A DNA stretch of 64,000 nucleotides from Trogon surrucura (lineage: Eukaryota; Chordata; Aves; Trogoniformes; Trogonidae): assembly GCA_020746105.1 (NCBI GenBank), contig CM036619.1, forward strand, positions 1,451,395-1,515,394, read 5' to 3'. The notes under the pieces were generated by a model that made no database searches, was not told the DNA's origin, and worked only from the letters and a program-made list of their open reading frames with translations. Position 1 is the first letter of the stretch. Every line of letters begins with the position of its first letter. Positions 12,028 to 24,104 of the stretch are shown piece by piece. A program made the translations under genes and the position numbers.

Positions 12028-12735
12028 AAATCACAGTATCACAGTGTGCTAGGGATTGGAAGGGACCTCAAAAGATCATCTAGTCCAATCCACCTACCAG
12101 AGCAGGAACACCGAGATGATGTTACACAGGAACGTGTCCAGGCGGGTCTTGAATGTCTCCAGAGAAGGAGACTCCACAACCTCCCTGGGCAGCCTGTTCC
12201 AGGGCTCCGTCACCCTGACTGAGAAGAAGTTTCTTCTCGAGTTTAAGCGGAACCTCTTATATTCCAGTTTCAACCCATTACCCCTTGTCCTATCATTGGT
12301 TGTCACCGAGAAGAGCCTGGCTCCATCCTCGTGACACTCACCCTTGATATATTTGTAAACATTAATGAGGTCACCCCTCAGCCTCCTCTTCTCCAAACTA
12401 AAGAGCCCCAGCTCCCTCAGCCTTTCCTCACCAGGGAGATGCTCCACTCCCTTAATCATCCTAGTTGCCCTGTGCTGGACTCTCTCCAGCAGTTCCCTGT
12501 CTTTCTTGAGCTGAGGGGCCCAGAACTGGACACAATATTCCAGATGTGGCCTCCCCAGGGCAGAGCAGAGGGGCAGGAGGACCTCTCTGACCCATCAGCC
12601 ACCCCCCTTCTAACACACCCCAGGATGCCCTTGGCCTTCTTGCCCACGAGGGCACACTGCTGGCTCATGGCCATCCTGCTGCCCACCAGCACCCCCAGGT
12701 CCCTTTCCCCTGCGCTGCTCTCTAACAGGTCGTTC
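12028..12735 (-). mobile_element. CR1, group A, about 700 bp
   Basis: Tail AATCACAGTATCACAGTG. The minus strand encodes LLESSAGERDLGVLVGSR at the inner end and the [18 protein letters not shown] block, interrupted by stops. An inverted relative of 8488-9270. Confidence 0.95.
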
Positions 12736-14422
12736 CTCCTCTTGAGATTGTCGGTGCTGTTCCTCTGCAAGGCGTGGCGGAGCTGAGTATTTTGGGACAC
12801 GGCCATCAGCGGGGCTGTTGTACGCTTAAGTGCATGTGGCACTGCCTCTGGGGAGGGCAGAGGCTGGGTACCAGGATGGAATGGGTCTCAGACCCACAGA
12901 AATCGTGGGAGGTTGGTTCTTGGTTTTAGCAGGACTTAGCCTCACCCGTCTCTTTAGGCTTGAGTAGAGGTTTGGCTCCACATAACGCGGAACGATGGCT
13001 TTTTGGCTGCGAAGAAATCACATCCTTCTGAGAAGCAGAAGTCTCTTTAGAAATATTTTTGTTTCTTCTGCCTGTCTTGCTTCTGGGGGGAATTCAACGT
13101 TGACTATGGCTGCCCGTAGTCCCGCCCTCCTTACACCTCTTCCTTTAGTGGAGAAGCAGGAGAAGAGAGCTGGTTGGCCTTCATCCCAAGTTCTTCTTCC
13201 CTCCATCATCAAGATTTGATGGTGGCACCTGTCCTGGGTGGCGATAGGGGCCCTCACCCCTTGCAGGCAAGCGTTACGCTGGAGGACAAGGGCTGGTGCA
13301 GCTCCTTGCATGGCCGGGAGCTCGATCCAATGGCCTCACATGGTAGTTTGGGAACCACCACCGAGCTGTGACTCCGTTGGGTATTATTAGAAACGATGTG
13401 GTCACGCTTAAGCCACAGAAACGTCTCTTGGCATTTGAGGACTAGTCACTGTAAAATTATCCCCCGAAGAGAGAGGAGGAAGCCACGGTCGCTTGGGTGG
13501 TGAAAGGAGAACCCGGAGCTCGTGGTGGTTTCAGCTCCACATTTGTGCTGGGGAGTTTCCAAGGGCATCGCCTGGTGAACCAGGCTTGCGTGATAGATAT
13601 ATGGAGTTATGCAGGACTCGTACCCGGAGGATTTATTTGTCGGCGGAGGTGGGTGGTAGCTGTTTCTCCATCCGAAATATGTGTTTGGTTTAATAACAAG
13701 CAAGAGCATGTGCCCTTTCCCCTGAGACTACAGAAAACCCCTGTCGCACCGTCAATAAAAAGATTACCTGACAGCCGCGGAAGGGAAATGAAAATTTATC
13801 AAATATTACCACCCCTGACGAGGATGGCTTGTCAAACTTGGGAGGCAGGAGAAGCGAGATTTCTTGCTCTTCTTTCCCTCTCCCACGCTGACATCCCTGG
13901 GTGATCCCGAGGACGGTACGAGGGGAGCGCTCTGCTCGCCTGTCACTCAGGGTTTAGAAAATTAGGTGGTTGTCGGAGGCAGAATCCAGGCACTACCGGA
14001 GGTTTGTAGTCGTAGAAGATGCTGTTTCCTTCAGCATGTGCTGTTGGAGAGGTGAAAGTGACTGCTCTGGGCTGCGGGGGCGGAAACCTGAGCGTAAAGC
14101 TCTCTCGATGGAAGGGTGATAGGATTTCTGGCACGTTGGGTAAAACAGCGTTTGTTTTCAACCGCAAATGGGAACTTTCCTTCTCTGTGTTGCTCCCTTC
14201 TTCGTTAGCAGCCTTGGGTAGAGCAAACTTAATTGGGACCAGGTGACTTGGAGGTCTGAGCTTTCCTTATTGTGGCATCTTTAACTTTATTGTTGACTTC
14301 AGGAGCTAAGAAGTGACCAACGCCAAAGCTCCCTTTCCTAAAAAGATGGTGTGGGGTTGTCTTTGTGCCTTTCTGCTAAGAAGTCATGGCTGGGAGGACC
14401 TTGAATCAAAATTAATGCACAA
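12736..14422. other. unique DNA, no gene seen
   Basis: Includes an AT-rich patch at about 13560-13800 that could be a conserved element. Open frames overlap on both strands without family resemblance. Confidence 0.4.
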
Positions 14423-14681
14423 ATAGGACAAGGGACCAATGGTTTTAAACTAAATAGGCTAGTTTTAGATTAGACATTAGGAAGAAGTTCTTTACAATGA
14501 GGATGGTGAGACACTGGAACAGGTTGCCCAGAGAAGTTGTGGATGCCTCATCCCTGGAAGTGTTGAAGGACGGGGCTTGGAGCAACTTGCTTCAGTGGGA
14601 GGTGTCCCTGCCCGTCACAGTGGGGTTGGAACTAGATGATCTTGAAGGTCCCTTCCTTCTCAAACCGTTCTAAGATTCTAC
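14423..14681 (+). mobile_element. CR1 3' end, group F
   Basis: Starts within AATAGGACAAGGGACCAATG and ends with a decayed tail (CCGTTCTAAGATTCT). Confidence 0.92.
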
Positions 14682-15652
14682 CTCACGTGCCGTGGTATGG
14701 CTCGCTTGAGCCATCCAGGTAGCCAATGGAAACGTCCTTTTTGAGTTTTCAACACCATGAAATTAGATGACCGTAAGCCTCACGTGGACTTCAACCCGGG
14801 CAGAGTTTTGTCCGTCATGTTTCCGTGGTTTAAGTTCCCTCTCCCTGCCTCCACTCCAAAGAGGGCCGTTTATTTGGATCACATCCATGAGAAGATTTCA
14901 CTTCTGGGGCAGGAGCAGTGATTTCAGCTCGTTGGGTTCCACTTCAGACCTGGTGGTGTCAGTTCCTGCAGCTCTGCCCGTGGGATGGGATGGTTTGGTA
15001 GGGATGGGTGCCTCAGTGCCATCCAGAGCTGCTTGTCACTGGAGAGCTGGAAGGTTCTTTTTTCCCTAATGCAGATGAAGCCATGGTCTTTGGGGAGCTG
15101 GAAGAAGTGGATACACGCCAAACTCACCCAACTGTGTCACCCAAATGGGCAATTCAAGCAAATAAACCACATGCACTGATGCTTGTGCATAGCCGAGACC
15201 GTGAAAATACTTATTTACAGGAACTTAACCGATCCTGTAGCTGCTTTAAGCAAATGGGGACATCTCTTTAAAGCAGCAGCAATGTTCTTCCTCCTCCCCT
15301 CGCCCCTCCAAACTCTCTGGAAGTTGTAACACGTGTGTTAGCACGTGTGTTTGCTGCTGGCTGCGTGCACGTGGTGGTAGCTCTGAGTCTCTGGTGGCAA
15401 GCTGCACGCGTGCTGCTTCCAAAATTAACTGATGGTAAAGCAACCCCAACCTTGGTTTTCAGAGTGGAGCTTCTGAGGAGCAAAATCGTTCCTTGTCACG
15501 TAGGCTGGATTTGGGAGCAGTGTGTATCTCTGACTTCGTCTGTTGGAAGCAGCTCAGGTAAAAGGATTTTTTTTCCCCAATGAAACGAAAATTGGGTTGG
15601 AGAGAGATTGCAAAAATTGGAGAGGTCAAGTCATTGCGGGCTCCTTCGTGGA
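14682..15652. other. unique DNA, no gene seen
   Basis: No recognisable exon. Contains ACACGTGTGTTAGCACGTGTG near 15330, two CACGTG E-box cores close together, possibly chance. Confidence 0.4.
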
Positions 15653-16222
15653 CATAGAATCATAGGATGGTTAAGGTTGGAAGGGGCCTTGAAGATCGTC
15701 TAATTCCCACCTCCCTGCTGTGGACAGGGACAGCTCTCTCCCACCAGACCAGGTTGCTCCATGCCCCCTCCAACCTGGCCTTGGACACCTCCAAGGATGA
15801 GGCATCCACATCCTCCTTGGAAAACCTGTTCCAGTGCTTCACCACCCTCATGGTGAAGAATTTCTTCCTTATATCCGATCTAAATCTCCCCTCTTGCAGT
15901 TTCAGGACATTGCTCTTTGTCCTATCACTACAAGCCCTTGTAAAAAGCCCTTCTCCAGCTTTCCTGTAGCCCCTTTCATGTACTGGAAGGCTGCTATTAC
16001 GTCAGCCCGGAGCCTTCTCTTCTCCAAGCTGATTAACCCCAACTCCCTCAAACTTTCTTCAAAGCAGGGTTTCTCCAGCCCTCTAATTATCTTTGTGGCC
16101 TCCTCTGGACCTGCTCCAGCAGATCCACATCCTTTTTTGTTCTGTGGGCTCCAGAACTGGACGCAGCACTCCAGGTGGGGCCTCACCAGAGCAGAGGGGG
16201 AGAATCACCTCCCTTGACCTAC
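15653..16222 (-). mobile_element. CR1, group F, about 570 bp
   Basis: Tail CATAGAATCATAGGATGG. The minus strand encodes [20 protein letters not shown] and LECCVQFWSPQ, the ORF2 C-terminus. Confidence 0.94.
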
Positions 16223-16870
16223 TGTGCACATTCCTTTTGCGTCACACATGCAAGTGGAGGTGCTGAGAGAGGTGGCCAACAACAAACGAGGCTTCGTTCC
16301 TTGGGAGATAGCTCCTCCTCTTCAACCCAGGTTTCCCTTGGTACAGCTGAGTGCTCTTTGGGTCTTATCTCCTTCCCTTTGCAACTCTTTTAACGGCTCA
16401 AAAGTAGATTCCCATCACCCTTGGACTACGTTTCCCTTCCTTTATGCCGCTGAGAATTCAGTGCAACGTCCCAAGAGTGCTGAATTCACTCTGAACATTG
16501 TGTTGGTATTCTGGGAGAAGACTTTTCTTTGGTGCCAACCCAAAATTTCATCTGGTCCTTCTCTGGGAGTGAAACAAAAGGAACTGATGGATGTTGTGTT
16601 AGATGGACACGGGCCCCAGTGGGGTTTGTTGGCTGCCTGCAGCAGAAGACATCTGCGTGGACAGAGATGCTGGCAGTGCTTGTGCCTTACCTATGTGCGT
16701 TGGTTTTTTAGGGGGGGTGGCTTCAGGTGGGTCTGAATTCTTCCTCTGTTATGACCCTGCAGCTGGAGATGCTGGATTTTCTGCTTCTTTCCCTAAATGC
16801 TTTGTCCCTGAGAAGGAAGGGAAGGAGTTTGGATGGATAAACTCGTGCCGAGCTGGCGGTTCTGCGTGTC
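16223..16870. other. unique DNA, no gene seen
   Basis: Three + strand frames stay open over 16224-16893, but codon use is unremarkable and no splice-bounded exon or family was recognised. Confidence 0.4.
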
Positions 16871-17025
16871 GTAGAATCTTACAATTATTTTAGGTTGGAA
16901 GAAACCTTAAAGTTCATCGAATCCAACCGTTGACCCAGTAATGCCAGGTCCAGCACTAAACCATGCTCCTGAGCACCACATCTACACATCTTTTAGATAT
17001 CTCCAGGGATGATGACTTAACCGTG
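16871..17025 (-). mobile_element. CR1 3' fragment, old copy
   Basis: GTAGAATCTTACAATTATTT then GGTTGGAAGAAACCTTAAAG. The tail is decayed, suggesting greater age than neighbouring copies. Confidence 0.8.
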
Positions 17026-17425
17026 CCTTGGGCTGCTGCGTGCCTGCAGGATTGGTGTTGGGTGATTCTTCCCAACGTAAATCCCCTGATCTCTTGACCT
17101 GAGCATTTCCATGCAAGGATGTGCTCTTGAAGCATCGTCCTGGTGTGAGTTGCTCATTGAGATGATGTGGGTACGGCTCATGTGCTCCGAGATGCATGAG
17201 TTAGAGGAGACAGCTTGGTTTTCCCAACTGGAGAAGTGGCAAACTTCCCAAAAGTCTCTCTGAAGGCAAAGAAAAAGCACCTGAGCGAAGGCGCACGCTT
17301 TCCTCTTCTTCCTTCCCATCCGTTCTGAGCACTGGATAAAAAAGGGGGGGGTAAAAAGAAAAAAAAAACCAACAACCCACAACCCACCCACAATAATCTA
17401 TAGCAACTGTCACCCGGCAAACTAC
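17026..17425. other. unique non-coding DNA
   Basis: Contains a G then A homopolymer patch near 17342-17370. No exon seen. Confidence 0.35.
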
Positions 17426-17429
17426 TCCC

Positions 17430-17860
17430 ATTTCATACGGATAGGTTAGGTGTCAGCGCGCGATCGATGGCTCTCGTACAATAATTATAAAAACTAGCGG
17501 GTTGTGTTGCTTGAGTGAGTTTAAGAAGAGTAGGGTCTCAATCTTTCCTCTAATAGGGCTTTGACAGTCTGCAGCGCAGAGGCTTCGTCTTAGTCTGACA
17601 GTGTTGTCATTAAACACCAGGTAGCGTGGAACAACAGAGAACACGGGTTCGGAGCGCCGGGGAACACGCGGCTTTGACAGGAGTTATTTGTCATCGAGGA
17701 GCTGCCCTAACTCCTCAGCCTGCAATACGGACGGCTGCTTCGAGTGACTTATTGCCCCTGTCTGCGGCTGCAGTTGTGATTTGATAATCGGTAAATGTTT
17801 GTCAAAGATGAATTCCCTCCCTGATTCAGTGCAGTGCTGGAAAAGCAAATGAAAAGCGGG
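17430..17860. promoter_or_regulatory. candidate conserved non-coding element
   Basis: Non-repetitive, lacks sustained open frames and is rich in TAAT/ATTA and TTGTCA-type words (ACAATAATTATAAAAAC near 17478, TTGATAATCGGTAAATG near 17779). This texture is typical of vertebrate developmental enhancers. No alignment was available. Confidence 0.35.
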
Positions 17861-18211
17861 CGAGGGGCCGGGGCGGAGGAGGGGGAAGAAAACGGATTGA
17901 GTGGATTAAAGACCGGGGCAGGATGATGGAAACAACAGGTTTCCCACCTCGCTTGCCCTCCTCTCTTCCGGGAGGGAAAGTTTAAAGGCTCACGATGCTG
18001 TGGCTTCGCCGACGGGGTGGGATGGAGACTCGCTGTCGGCGTGGGCGGCTGGGGGACCGCGAGAGCTGCACCCGTGATGAGGATGTGGGTTTTGCAGGCT
18101 TGGGAGTTGCTGGAGCTGCAGGTTGCAGTCCTTTGCTTGGTCTTGAGGAGGTGCAGACCGGTGTGGAACGATGGTTGTGGTCTCCTTTGCTTGACCGCAT
18201 TGTTACGGTTG
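17861..18211. other. GC-rich unique DNA
   Basis: GC-rich with several CpGs around 17990-18070. The overlapping open frames in both directions are not recognisable as a gene. Confidence 0.35.
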
Positions 18212-18412
18212 GACGTAAGGTCGTTGAGATGTGGGGTTGAGGGAGATGGTTTCATAGAATCATAGAATCATAGAATCATAGAATGTTAGGGATTGGAAGG
18301 GACCTCGAAAGATCATCAAGTTAGGGGTGAGCTTTGCGGAGTAGGGTTCATGGTTGGACTCCATGATCCCAGGGGGCTTTTCCAACCTGAATGATTCTGT
18401 GATTCTCTGGTT
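18212..18412 (+). mobile_element. CR1 3' end, group D, interrupted by another CR1
   Basis: The left part ends GAGATGGTTT at 18252 and the right part resumes TTAGGGGTGAGC at 18321. The uninterrupted group D sequence reads GATGGTTTAGGGGTGAGC. Tail ATTCTGTGATTCTCTGG. Confidence 0.88.
18253..18320 (-). mobile_element. 68-bp CR1 3' end inserted in an older CR1
   Basis: Four CATAGAAT units then GTTAGGGATTGGAAGGGACC to GATCATCAAG. TT flanks both sides, consistent with a 2-bp target duplication. Confidence 0.88.
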
Positions 18413-18456
18413 TGATGATCTTAGAGGTCTTTCCCAACCTTAACAATTCTGTGGTG
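18413..18456 (+). mobile_element. CR1 terminal remnant
   Basis: GATGATCTTAGAGGTCTTTC followed by CCAACCTTAACAATTCTGTG, another tail end directly after the previous tail. Confidence 0.65.
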
Positions 18457-18925
18457 TCTCTGACTTTGGCTCCACTCTCCTCTGCCAGTCCTGGGGGTTT
18501 TCAAGAGTAGTTTTCAGGTGAGGAGAGCAAAGTCTTGATTCTTTCTTTCCGTCAATGTGGTACTGGTCAAGCCTTCGGCAGATACTTCCTGTGGCAAACC
18601 GTGTGCGCCTACTCAGTGGTTGCAACGGGGAGTTGAAACCTTTTCTTTCTTGTTCGGATGGATTTGGAGCCCGTCCGTTGCCTGGTTTGTACAGAAATTT
18701 GAAAAGGAGAGTTAAAAGGATCTTAATAAACCTGCTGCCTGCAAAGTTCTTCTCTGTTCTCACAGAGTTTATACAAGTTTCTGTGCTGATGCCGGGGTCA
18801 GGTCAGGGTCTTTTTAAAAGGATAGTTAGGAGAGGTAAGAACCAGGTGGCCTTCACTTGGATAAGTAGCTTTGAGGGTGGAGGAATACCTAATGCATTCA
18901 AATTTCTTCTTGTTAAATTAAAAAT
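18457..18925. other. unique non-coding DNA
   Basis: Mixed sequence. Open frames on both strands (18440-18763 and 18555-18932) overlap and are not recognised. Confidence 0.35.
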
Positions 18926-19385
18926 AAAATAAAATTAAGTCAAAGCACAAATGCAAATGGATCTCGAGCCCGGCAAACGCTCCGGTCGTTTCCCGAGGCA
19001 GAGCCGCCTCTCCCCGTGCCCCGGCGAAGCCTTAACATGAGATCCGTGAACCCGTTTGATTATAGCTGGGGTTTTTCTCGCGTCTGAAGTGCTGGAAACG
19101 ATCAAGAGCGGGAAAAGTGGAGTGATTTATTAGACTCATAAAAATTCATACTTTGTTATTCCAGTCGTCTTCCATCTGCGGCTTGTTAGAACGAGAAACC
19201 CTGGCAGCTCCCGCCGCGAGGCCGGGGGGGAGGAGGGCATTTATCAGCCTTCCTCCTGCCATCCCGCTCTCATTTAGAGAAATGGACCCGGCTCCTGGAA
19301 ACGCATTAATAATCATTCGCTGAAGGAAGGGGGAAATAGAAAAAAAAATATAATAAAAAAAAAACCCCATCGCCCTCTTTTGTTA
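18926..19385. promoter_or_regulatory. candidate conserved non-coding element with POU octamer
   Basis: AT-rich block containing ATGCAAAT at 18951-18958 (the POU/OCT octamer), TTTGATTATAGCTGGGG near 19056 and GCATTAATAATCATTCGC near 19303. Not CR1. Functional status is inferred from motif content only. Confidence 0.38.
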
Positions 19386-19774
19386 TAATGAGGGTTGTGT
19401 TTGAACAAGCTCTGATGCTCCAGAGACCGATTCAAGCTCTTTAACGTGGACCGTAGCCGGGAACAGTGTGTTTAGTGCGTGAAGCGTGACCACCCCTCGC
19501 CGATCCCGGAGGAGAGGTGGGATAACGTGGGGTTTCCCCGTCCTTAGCAGGCTCATCTGCTCCTTGATGGGGTCACCCCAGAGACTTCCCGGACCCCAGG
19601 TTGAGGGATGTGTTGGCCACCCACCGGCTGCTGGAGTGGGAAGGTGGTTTTGGGACCACGCGTCTTCTTGGGTTACTGGGAGGTAGGTGATGGGCGACAT
19701 GTCCTCCTGTCCTCGGCAAGACCTCGTTGGATTCAATCCTCTGTCTCTCTCTGTATTTTGCTATTGAAGAGGAT
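19386..19774. other. unique non-coding DNA
   Basis: No exon or repeat recognised; overlapping open frames on both strands. Confidence 0.35.
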
Positions 19775-20140
19775 AATCATAGAATCACAGAATGGTTTGG
19801 GTTGAAACAGACCTTAAAAATATCTAGTTCCAAGCAGGGAGACCTCCCACCAGAGCTGGTTGCTCCAAGCCCCATCCAACCTGGCCTTGAGCACCTCCAG
19901 AGAGGGGCTTCCCCAGCTTCTCTGGGCAACCTGGTCCAGTGTCTCACCACCCTCCCTGTGAAAAATTTCATTGTAATATTCAATCTAAATCTACTCTTAG
20001 TTTGAAACCATTACCCCTTGTCCTATCCCTACACTTACTGATCTAGAGTCCCTCCCCATCCTTCCTGTAGCCCCCTTTAAGTACTGGGAGGCCACTATAA
20101 GGTCTCCCTGGAACCTTCTCATCTCCGGGCTGAACCCAGG
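19775..20140 (-). mobile_element. CR1, group F
   Basis: Tail AATCATAGAATCACAGAATG, then GGTTTGGGTTGAAACAGACC. The inner end reaches the antisense of SRLEKM-like ORF2 sequence near 20120. Confidence 0.93.
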
Positions 20141-20393
20141 TATTTGCCAGCAGTTCTGTCGCAGTTTAAATACTGATATTAAAATAGTAGAGCTGACTCA
20201 AAGACACTCAGGTCTCTGTTCTGCCCGTGACTCTCCCTGCCTTCCCAAATCACCTGGTGGCAGGAGCTGGTGTTGCTGGGAGGCGTGCTGAGCCAGATCT
20301 CTTTGGAAAGTCAGAGAGCTGAGTCTTGCGTGGGTAGTTGGACTGGCTCGTGGCAGCCCCTTGGGACCACACAGGCAGCCATCGCAGAATCAT
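20141..20393. other. unique spacer
   Basis: Nothing recognised. Confidence 0.4.
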
Positions 20394-20757
20394 AGAACGC
20401 TTTTGGTTGGAAGAGACCTTCAAGATCATCGAGTCCAACCTTTGTTTTAGCCGTATTGACACCACTAAACCATGTCCCTCAGCACATCTCTTAAACACCT
20501 CCAGGGACAGTGACTCAACCCCCTCCCTGGGCAGCCTGTTCCAATGGCTGACAACCCTTTCAGTATAGAAATTCTTCCTAATATCCAAGCTGAACCTCCC
20601 CTGGTGCAACTTAAGTCCGTTTCCCCTTCTATCACTTGCTACTGCGGAGAACAGACCAACCTCAACCTCACTACAACCTCCTTTCAGGTAGTTGTAGAGA
20701 ACGATAAGGTTTTCCTTCAGTCTTCTCTTCTCCAGGCTAAGCAGCCCCGAGGTCCCA
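20394..20757 (-). mobile_element. CR1, group D
   Basis: Tail CAGAATCATAGAACGC. The minus strand encodes [20 protein letters not shown] and [20 protein letters not shown] with few breaks. Confidence 0.94.
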
Positions 20758-20817
20758 GGGATATATGTTCTTAACACTTGCTGGTGTATCTGACAATGCT
20801 CTAGCCACCAGCTATTT

Positions 20818-21025
20818 CATAGAATTGTTGAATAATTTGTGTTGGAAGGAACCTTTAAAGGTCATCTAGTCCAACCCCTCCTGCAGTGAACAGGGACATC
20901 TCCAACTAGATCAGGTTGCTCACAGCCCCGTCCAACCTGACCTCGAATATTTCCAGGAATGGGGCTTCTGCCACCTCTTTGGACAACTTGGTCCAGTGTT
21001 TCACCAGCCTCATTGTAAAGAATTT
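20818..21025 (-). mobile_element. CR1 3' end, group F
   Basis: Tail CATAGAATTGTTGAATAATT. Body runs to CATTGTAAAGAATTT, where it is cut by the next copy. Confidence 0.92.
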
Positions 21026-21292
21026 GAATCATAGAATGATTTGGGTTGGAAGGGACCTCAAAGATCATCTAGTTCCAACCCCTCTGCCATGGCAGGGACA
21101 TCTCCCACTAGATCAGGTTGCTCAAGGCTCCATCCAACCTGGCCTTGGACACCTCCAGGGATGGAGCATCCCCAACCTCCCTGGGCAACCTGTGCCAGTG
21201 CCTCAGCACACTCAGGGTGAAGAACTTCTTCCTTAGATCTAGTCTAAACCTACGCTCTTCCAGCTTCCACCCATTACCCCTTGTCCTATTTC
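21026..21292 (-). mobile_element. CR1 3' end, group F, joined to the previous copy
   Basis: Tail GAATCATAGAATGATTTGGG begins directly at the truncated body of the previous copy, giving a head-to-tail pair in the same orientation. Confidence 0.92.
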
Positions 21293-22139
21293 TTCCTGTT
21301 TGCTACAGCTCGCGCAGCATTTGCAAATTTGGCTGCGGACAGAATTTTTTTGAAAATCACTGGAGCATCCCCAAGGAGGCAGGAAGCCGTGGAAGAAGCA
21401 CGTGGTGGATTGAGAAGCACGGATGGCTTCTGGGAAGTGATTTCCATCCCACTGCACTTTTAACACCGGCGTGGTGGTGGTCTTCATGTTGCTGCCTGTA
21501 TCTTTACGGATGGAGGAATGGAGATGCCACAGCACGTGGCTGTATCCCAGTCCTTCCCCGCTGTAGTTCAACTGCAGAACTTAATCCTTACTACCATGAG
21601 TAGAAGGGGTGCAGAACCCTGTGAGCAAGCGGATGGTTTCCTCCTAGCTGGAGGAAGGGAAGCGCAGCCTGTGATGTATAACGCGCTGACGATCGGTGCG
21701 TAATGGGCTACCAGTCCTCAGTAAAGATCTACACGTATTAAATCAGCGTTAGCCTTTCCAGGACCGAGAGACATCTGTCATGAATCTTGAATGCTACGTG
21801 CAAGACTTAAATGCCTTATTTAACATGATCAAAAAAAATTAAAATAAAAATTCCCCAGCGGTGTGGTTCAGGGGAATGGGACTCACAGTCACGAGCAGAA
21901 AGTCTCACGCTTGTTGGGTTTTTTGGGGCATGTTCCCAGCATGTAGCAATAGAAATTTTCTATGTTTTTCCCCGTTCCTTCTAAAAAAACCCAACAAATA
22001 CAGCCTGCTGAACCCCCAGAAGGGTTGCACTCAGGCTGGAAAAAAATGGACAGTGACACTTTTTGTAGGGAGATGCTTGTATTGTGCTGTGTTGGTAGGT
22101 GAGTCATGAGGAGATGAGTGTGGAGACATTGGAGAAGCT
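21293..22139. other. unique DNA, no gene seen
   Basis: An AT-rich patch at 21690-21860 includes CGTATTAAATCAGCGTTAGC. No exon recognised. Confidence 0.4.
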
Positions 22140-22725
22140 GGGATGGAGGTGATTGTCCCCCTGTACTCAGCACTGGTGAGGCCACACCTTGAGTGTTGTG
22201 TTGAGTTTTGGGCACCTCAGTATAAGAGAGATATCGAGGTGTTGGAGCGAGTGCAGAAGAGGGCGACAAAGCTGGTGAAGGGCCTGGAGAATAGACCTTA
22301 CAAGGAGCGATTGAGGGAGCTGGGACTGTTTAGTTTGAGGAAGAGGAGGCTGAGGGGGGACCTCATCCTGCTCTACAGTTACTGGAAAGGACATTGTAGA
22401 GAGGTTGGTGCTGGTCTCTTCTCACAGGTCATTAGGGACAGAACCAGGGGGAACGGGTTCAAGTTGCAACAGGGCACGTTTAGGCTGGACATGAGGAAGA
22501 AATTCTTCACGGAAAGAGTGGTCAGACCCTGGAACAGACTGCCCAGGGAGGGGGTTGAGTCGCCATCCCCGGATGTGTTTAAGTGTTGCTGAGATGTGGT
22601 GTTGGGGGAGATGGTTTAGGGGTGAGCTTGTAGGGTGGGGTTAATGGTTGTGGTGTATGGTTAATGGTTGGACTCGATGATCCCAAGAGTCTTTTCCAAC
22701 CTGAACTGTTCTATGATTCTATGAA
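22140..22725 (+). mobile_element. CR1, group D, relatively intact 3' segment
   Basis: Encodes an uninterrupted stretch of about 149 codons (22143-22592) covering the ORF2 C-terminal end: [36 protein letters not shown] and [16 protein letters not shown], then a UTR and tail. The open frame and close match to 61179-61642 suggest a young insertion. Confidence 0.96.
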
Positions 22726-22865
22726 CCAGATGGGTGGGTTGAGCAAAGGGATGGGTAGGTTGATCAGAGAGGCAGAGGAACTAATTTTCTTGCTATGAAT
22801 GTACATGCAGATGTGTGCGATGGAAGCAGAAGTCCCAGTTAACGGGGACACGCGGTATTGCGTTT

Positions 22866-23421
22866 GCATTTACTCTGCTCTTGTGAGACCCCACTTCGAA
22901 TCCTGCGTCCAGTTCTGGTGTCCCCACCGTAAGAGGGACATGGTGCTGGTGGAACGAGTTCAGAGGAGGCCACAAAGATGATCCAGGGGCTGAAGCACCT
23001 CTGCTATGAGGACAGGCTGAGGGAGCTGGGATTGTTCAACTGGAGAAGAGAAGACTCCAGGGGGACCTTATCACTGCCTGCAGTGCCTGAAGGGAACCTG
23101 CAGGGAGGCTGAGGAGGGACTTTTGACAAGAGTGTTCACTGATAGGACGAGGGGAAGTGGGTTTAAACTGAAGGAGAACAGGTTTAGATTGGATCTCAGC
23201 AAGAAATTCTTCAGTGCAAGGGTGACAAGACTCTGGAATAAATTGCCCAGAGAAATTGTGGCTGCCCCCTCCCTGGAGGTGTTCAAGGCCAGGTTGGATG
23301 AGACCTTGAGCAACCTGGTCTAGCTGAGAAACGTCCCTGCCCATGGTGGGGAGGTTGGATTAGATGATCTCTAAGGTCCCTTTCAACCTAAGCCGTTCTG
23401 TGATTCCTGATTCTCTGATTC
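22866..23421 (+). mobile_element. CR1, group E
   Basis: Encodes [20 protein letters not shown] and then TRGSGFKLKENRFRLDLSKK in another frame. The tail is decayed (GTGATTCCTGATTCTCTG). Confidence 0.94.
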
Positions 23422-24104
23422 CCCTCGTTTTTGTGCGAAGGAGGAGGTATTGCCATCCTGCTCCTTAATCTCAAGCAGGAATCCCCACCCTTCTGCAATG
23501 CTGTGGGATTCCCTTCGCTTGAGCTCGGTCAACATCAGCCCCAGCAGTAGCCTGAAAGGGGAGGGCAGGTCCTCAGCGTTTTGGGAGGCTGATCCCGAAT
23601 GTCTTCCGCAGCCGCATTTTTTCCAGGGAGTTTCTTGGAACTCTCCGACTTTCACGTCTGCTTCTTTTCTTCCTGCTACCTCCCCTTCTCTCCCGTCACG
23701 CTCGCTGGCGACATTTCCTCGCTGGCGGTATTCTCCTTGCCGCACCGTCCCAAGCTTCTCCAGATGCTCTTGTCCTCGCTCCCTTTCTTTCTTCTCAGCA
23801 GCCGAGGGATCGCTTGGTTCCCCCGTGACACCTCCACGCTTGATGAGGCTTTCCTAAACCTATGGATTATTTCTAAATAGGGAGTGAGAGACGCTCTTTC
23901 TTCCTTTGCGTTGCCTTTAAAGTAATCCCAACATAAACGTCGTCTGCGTTCTGCTTCAGAGCATCCCGATGTTTGCTTGGATTAGCGTGATGGGTCCCGG
24001 TGGGCACCTGGAGGAGCTTTAACTGTTGCCAGGTCCCACGAGGGGAGGTGAGATGCTGCACACGCGATGCTGCTGGTGGGTTTTCGATGTGGTGAAGTGT
24101 GGTA
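23422..24104. other. unique DNA, no gene seen
   Basis: Pyrimidine-rich on the + strand at 23640-23800. Open frames in both directions overlap and are not recognised. Confidence 0.4.
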
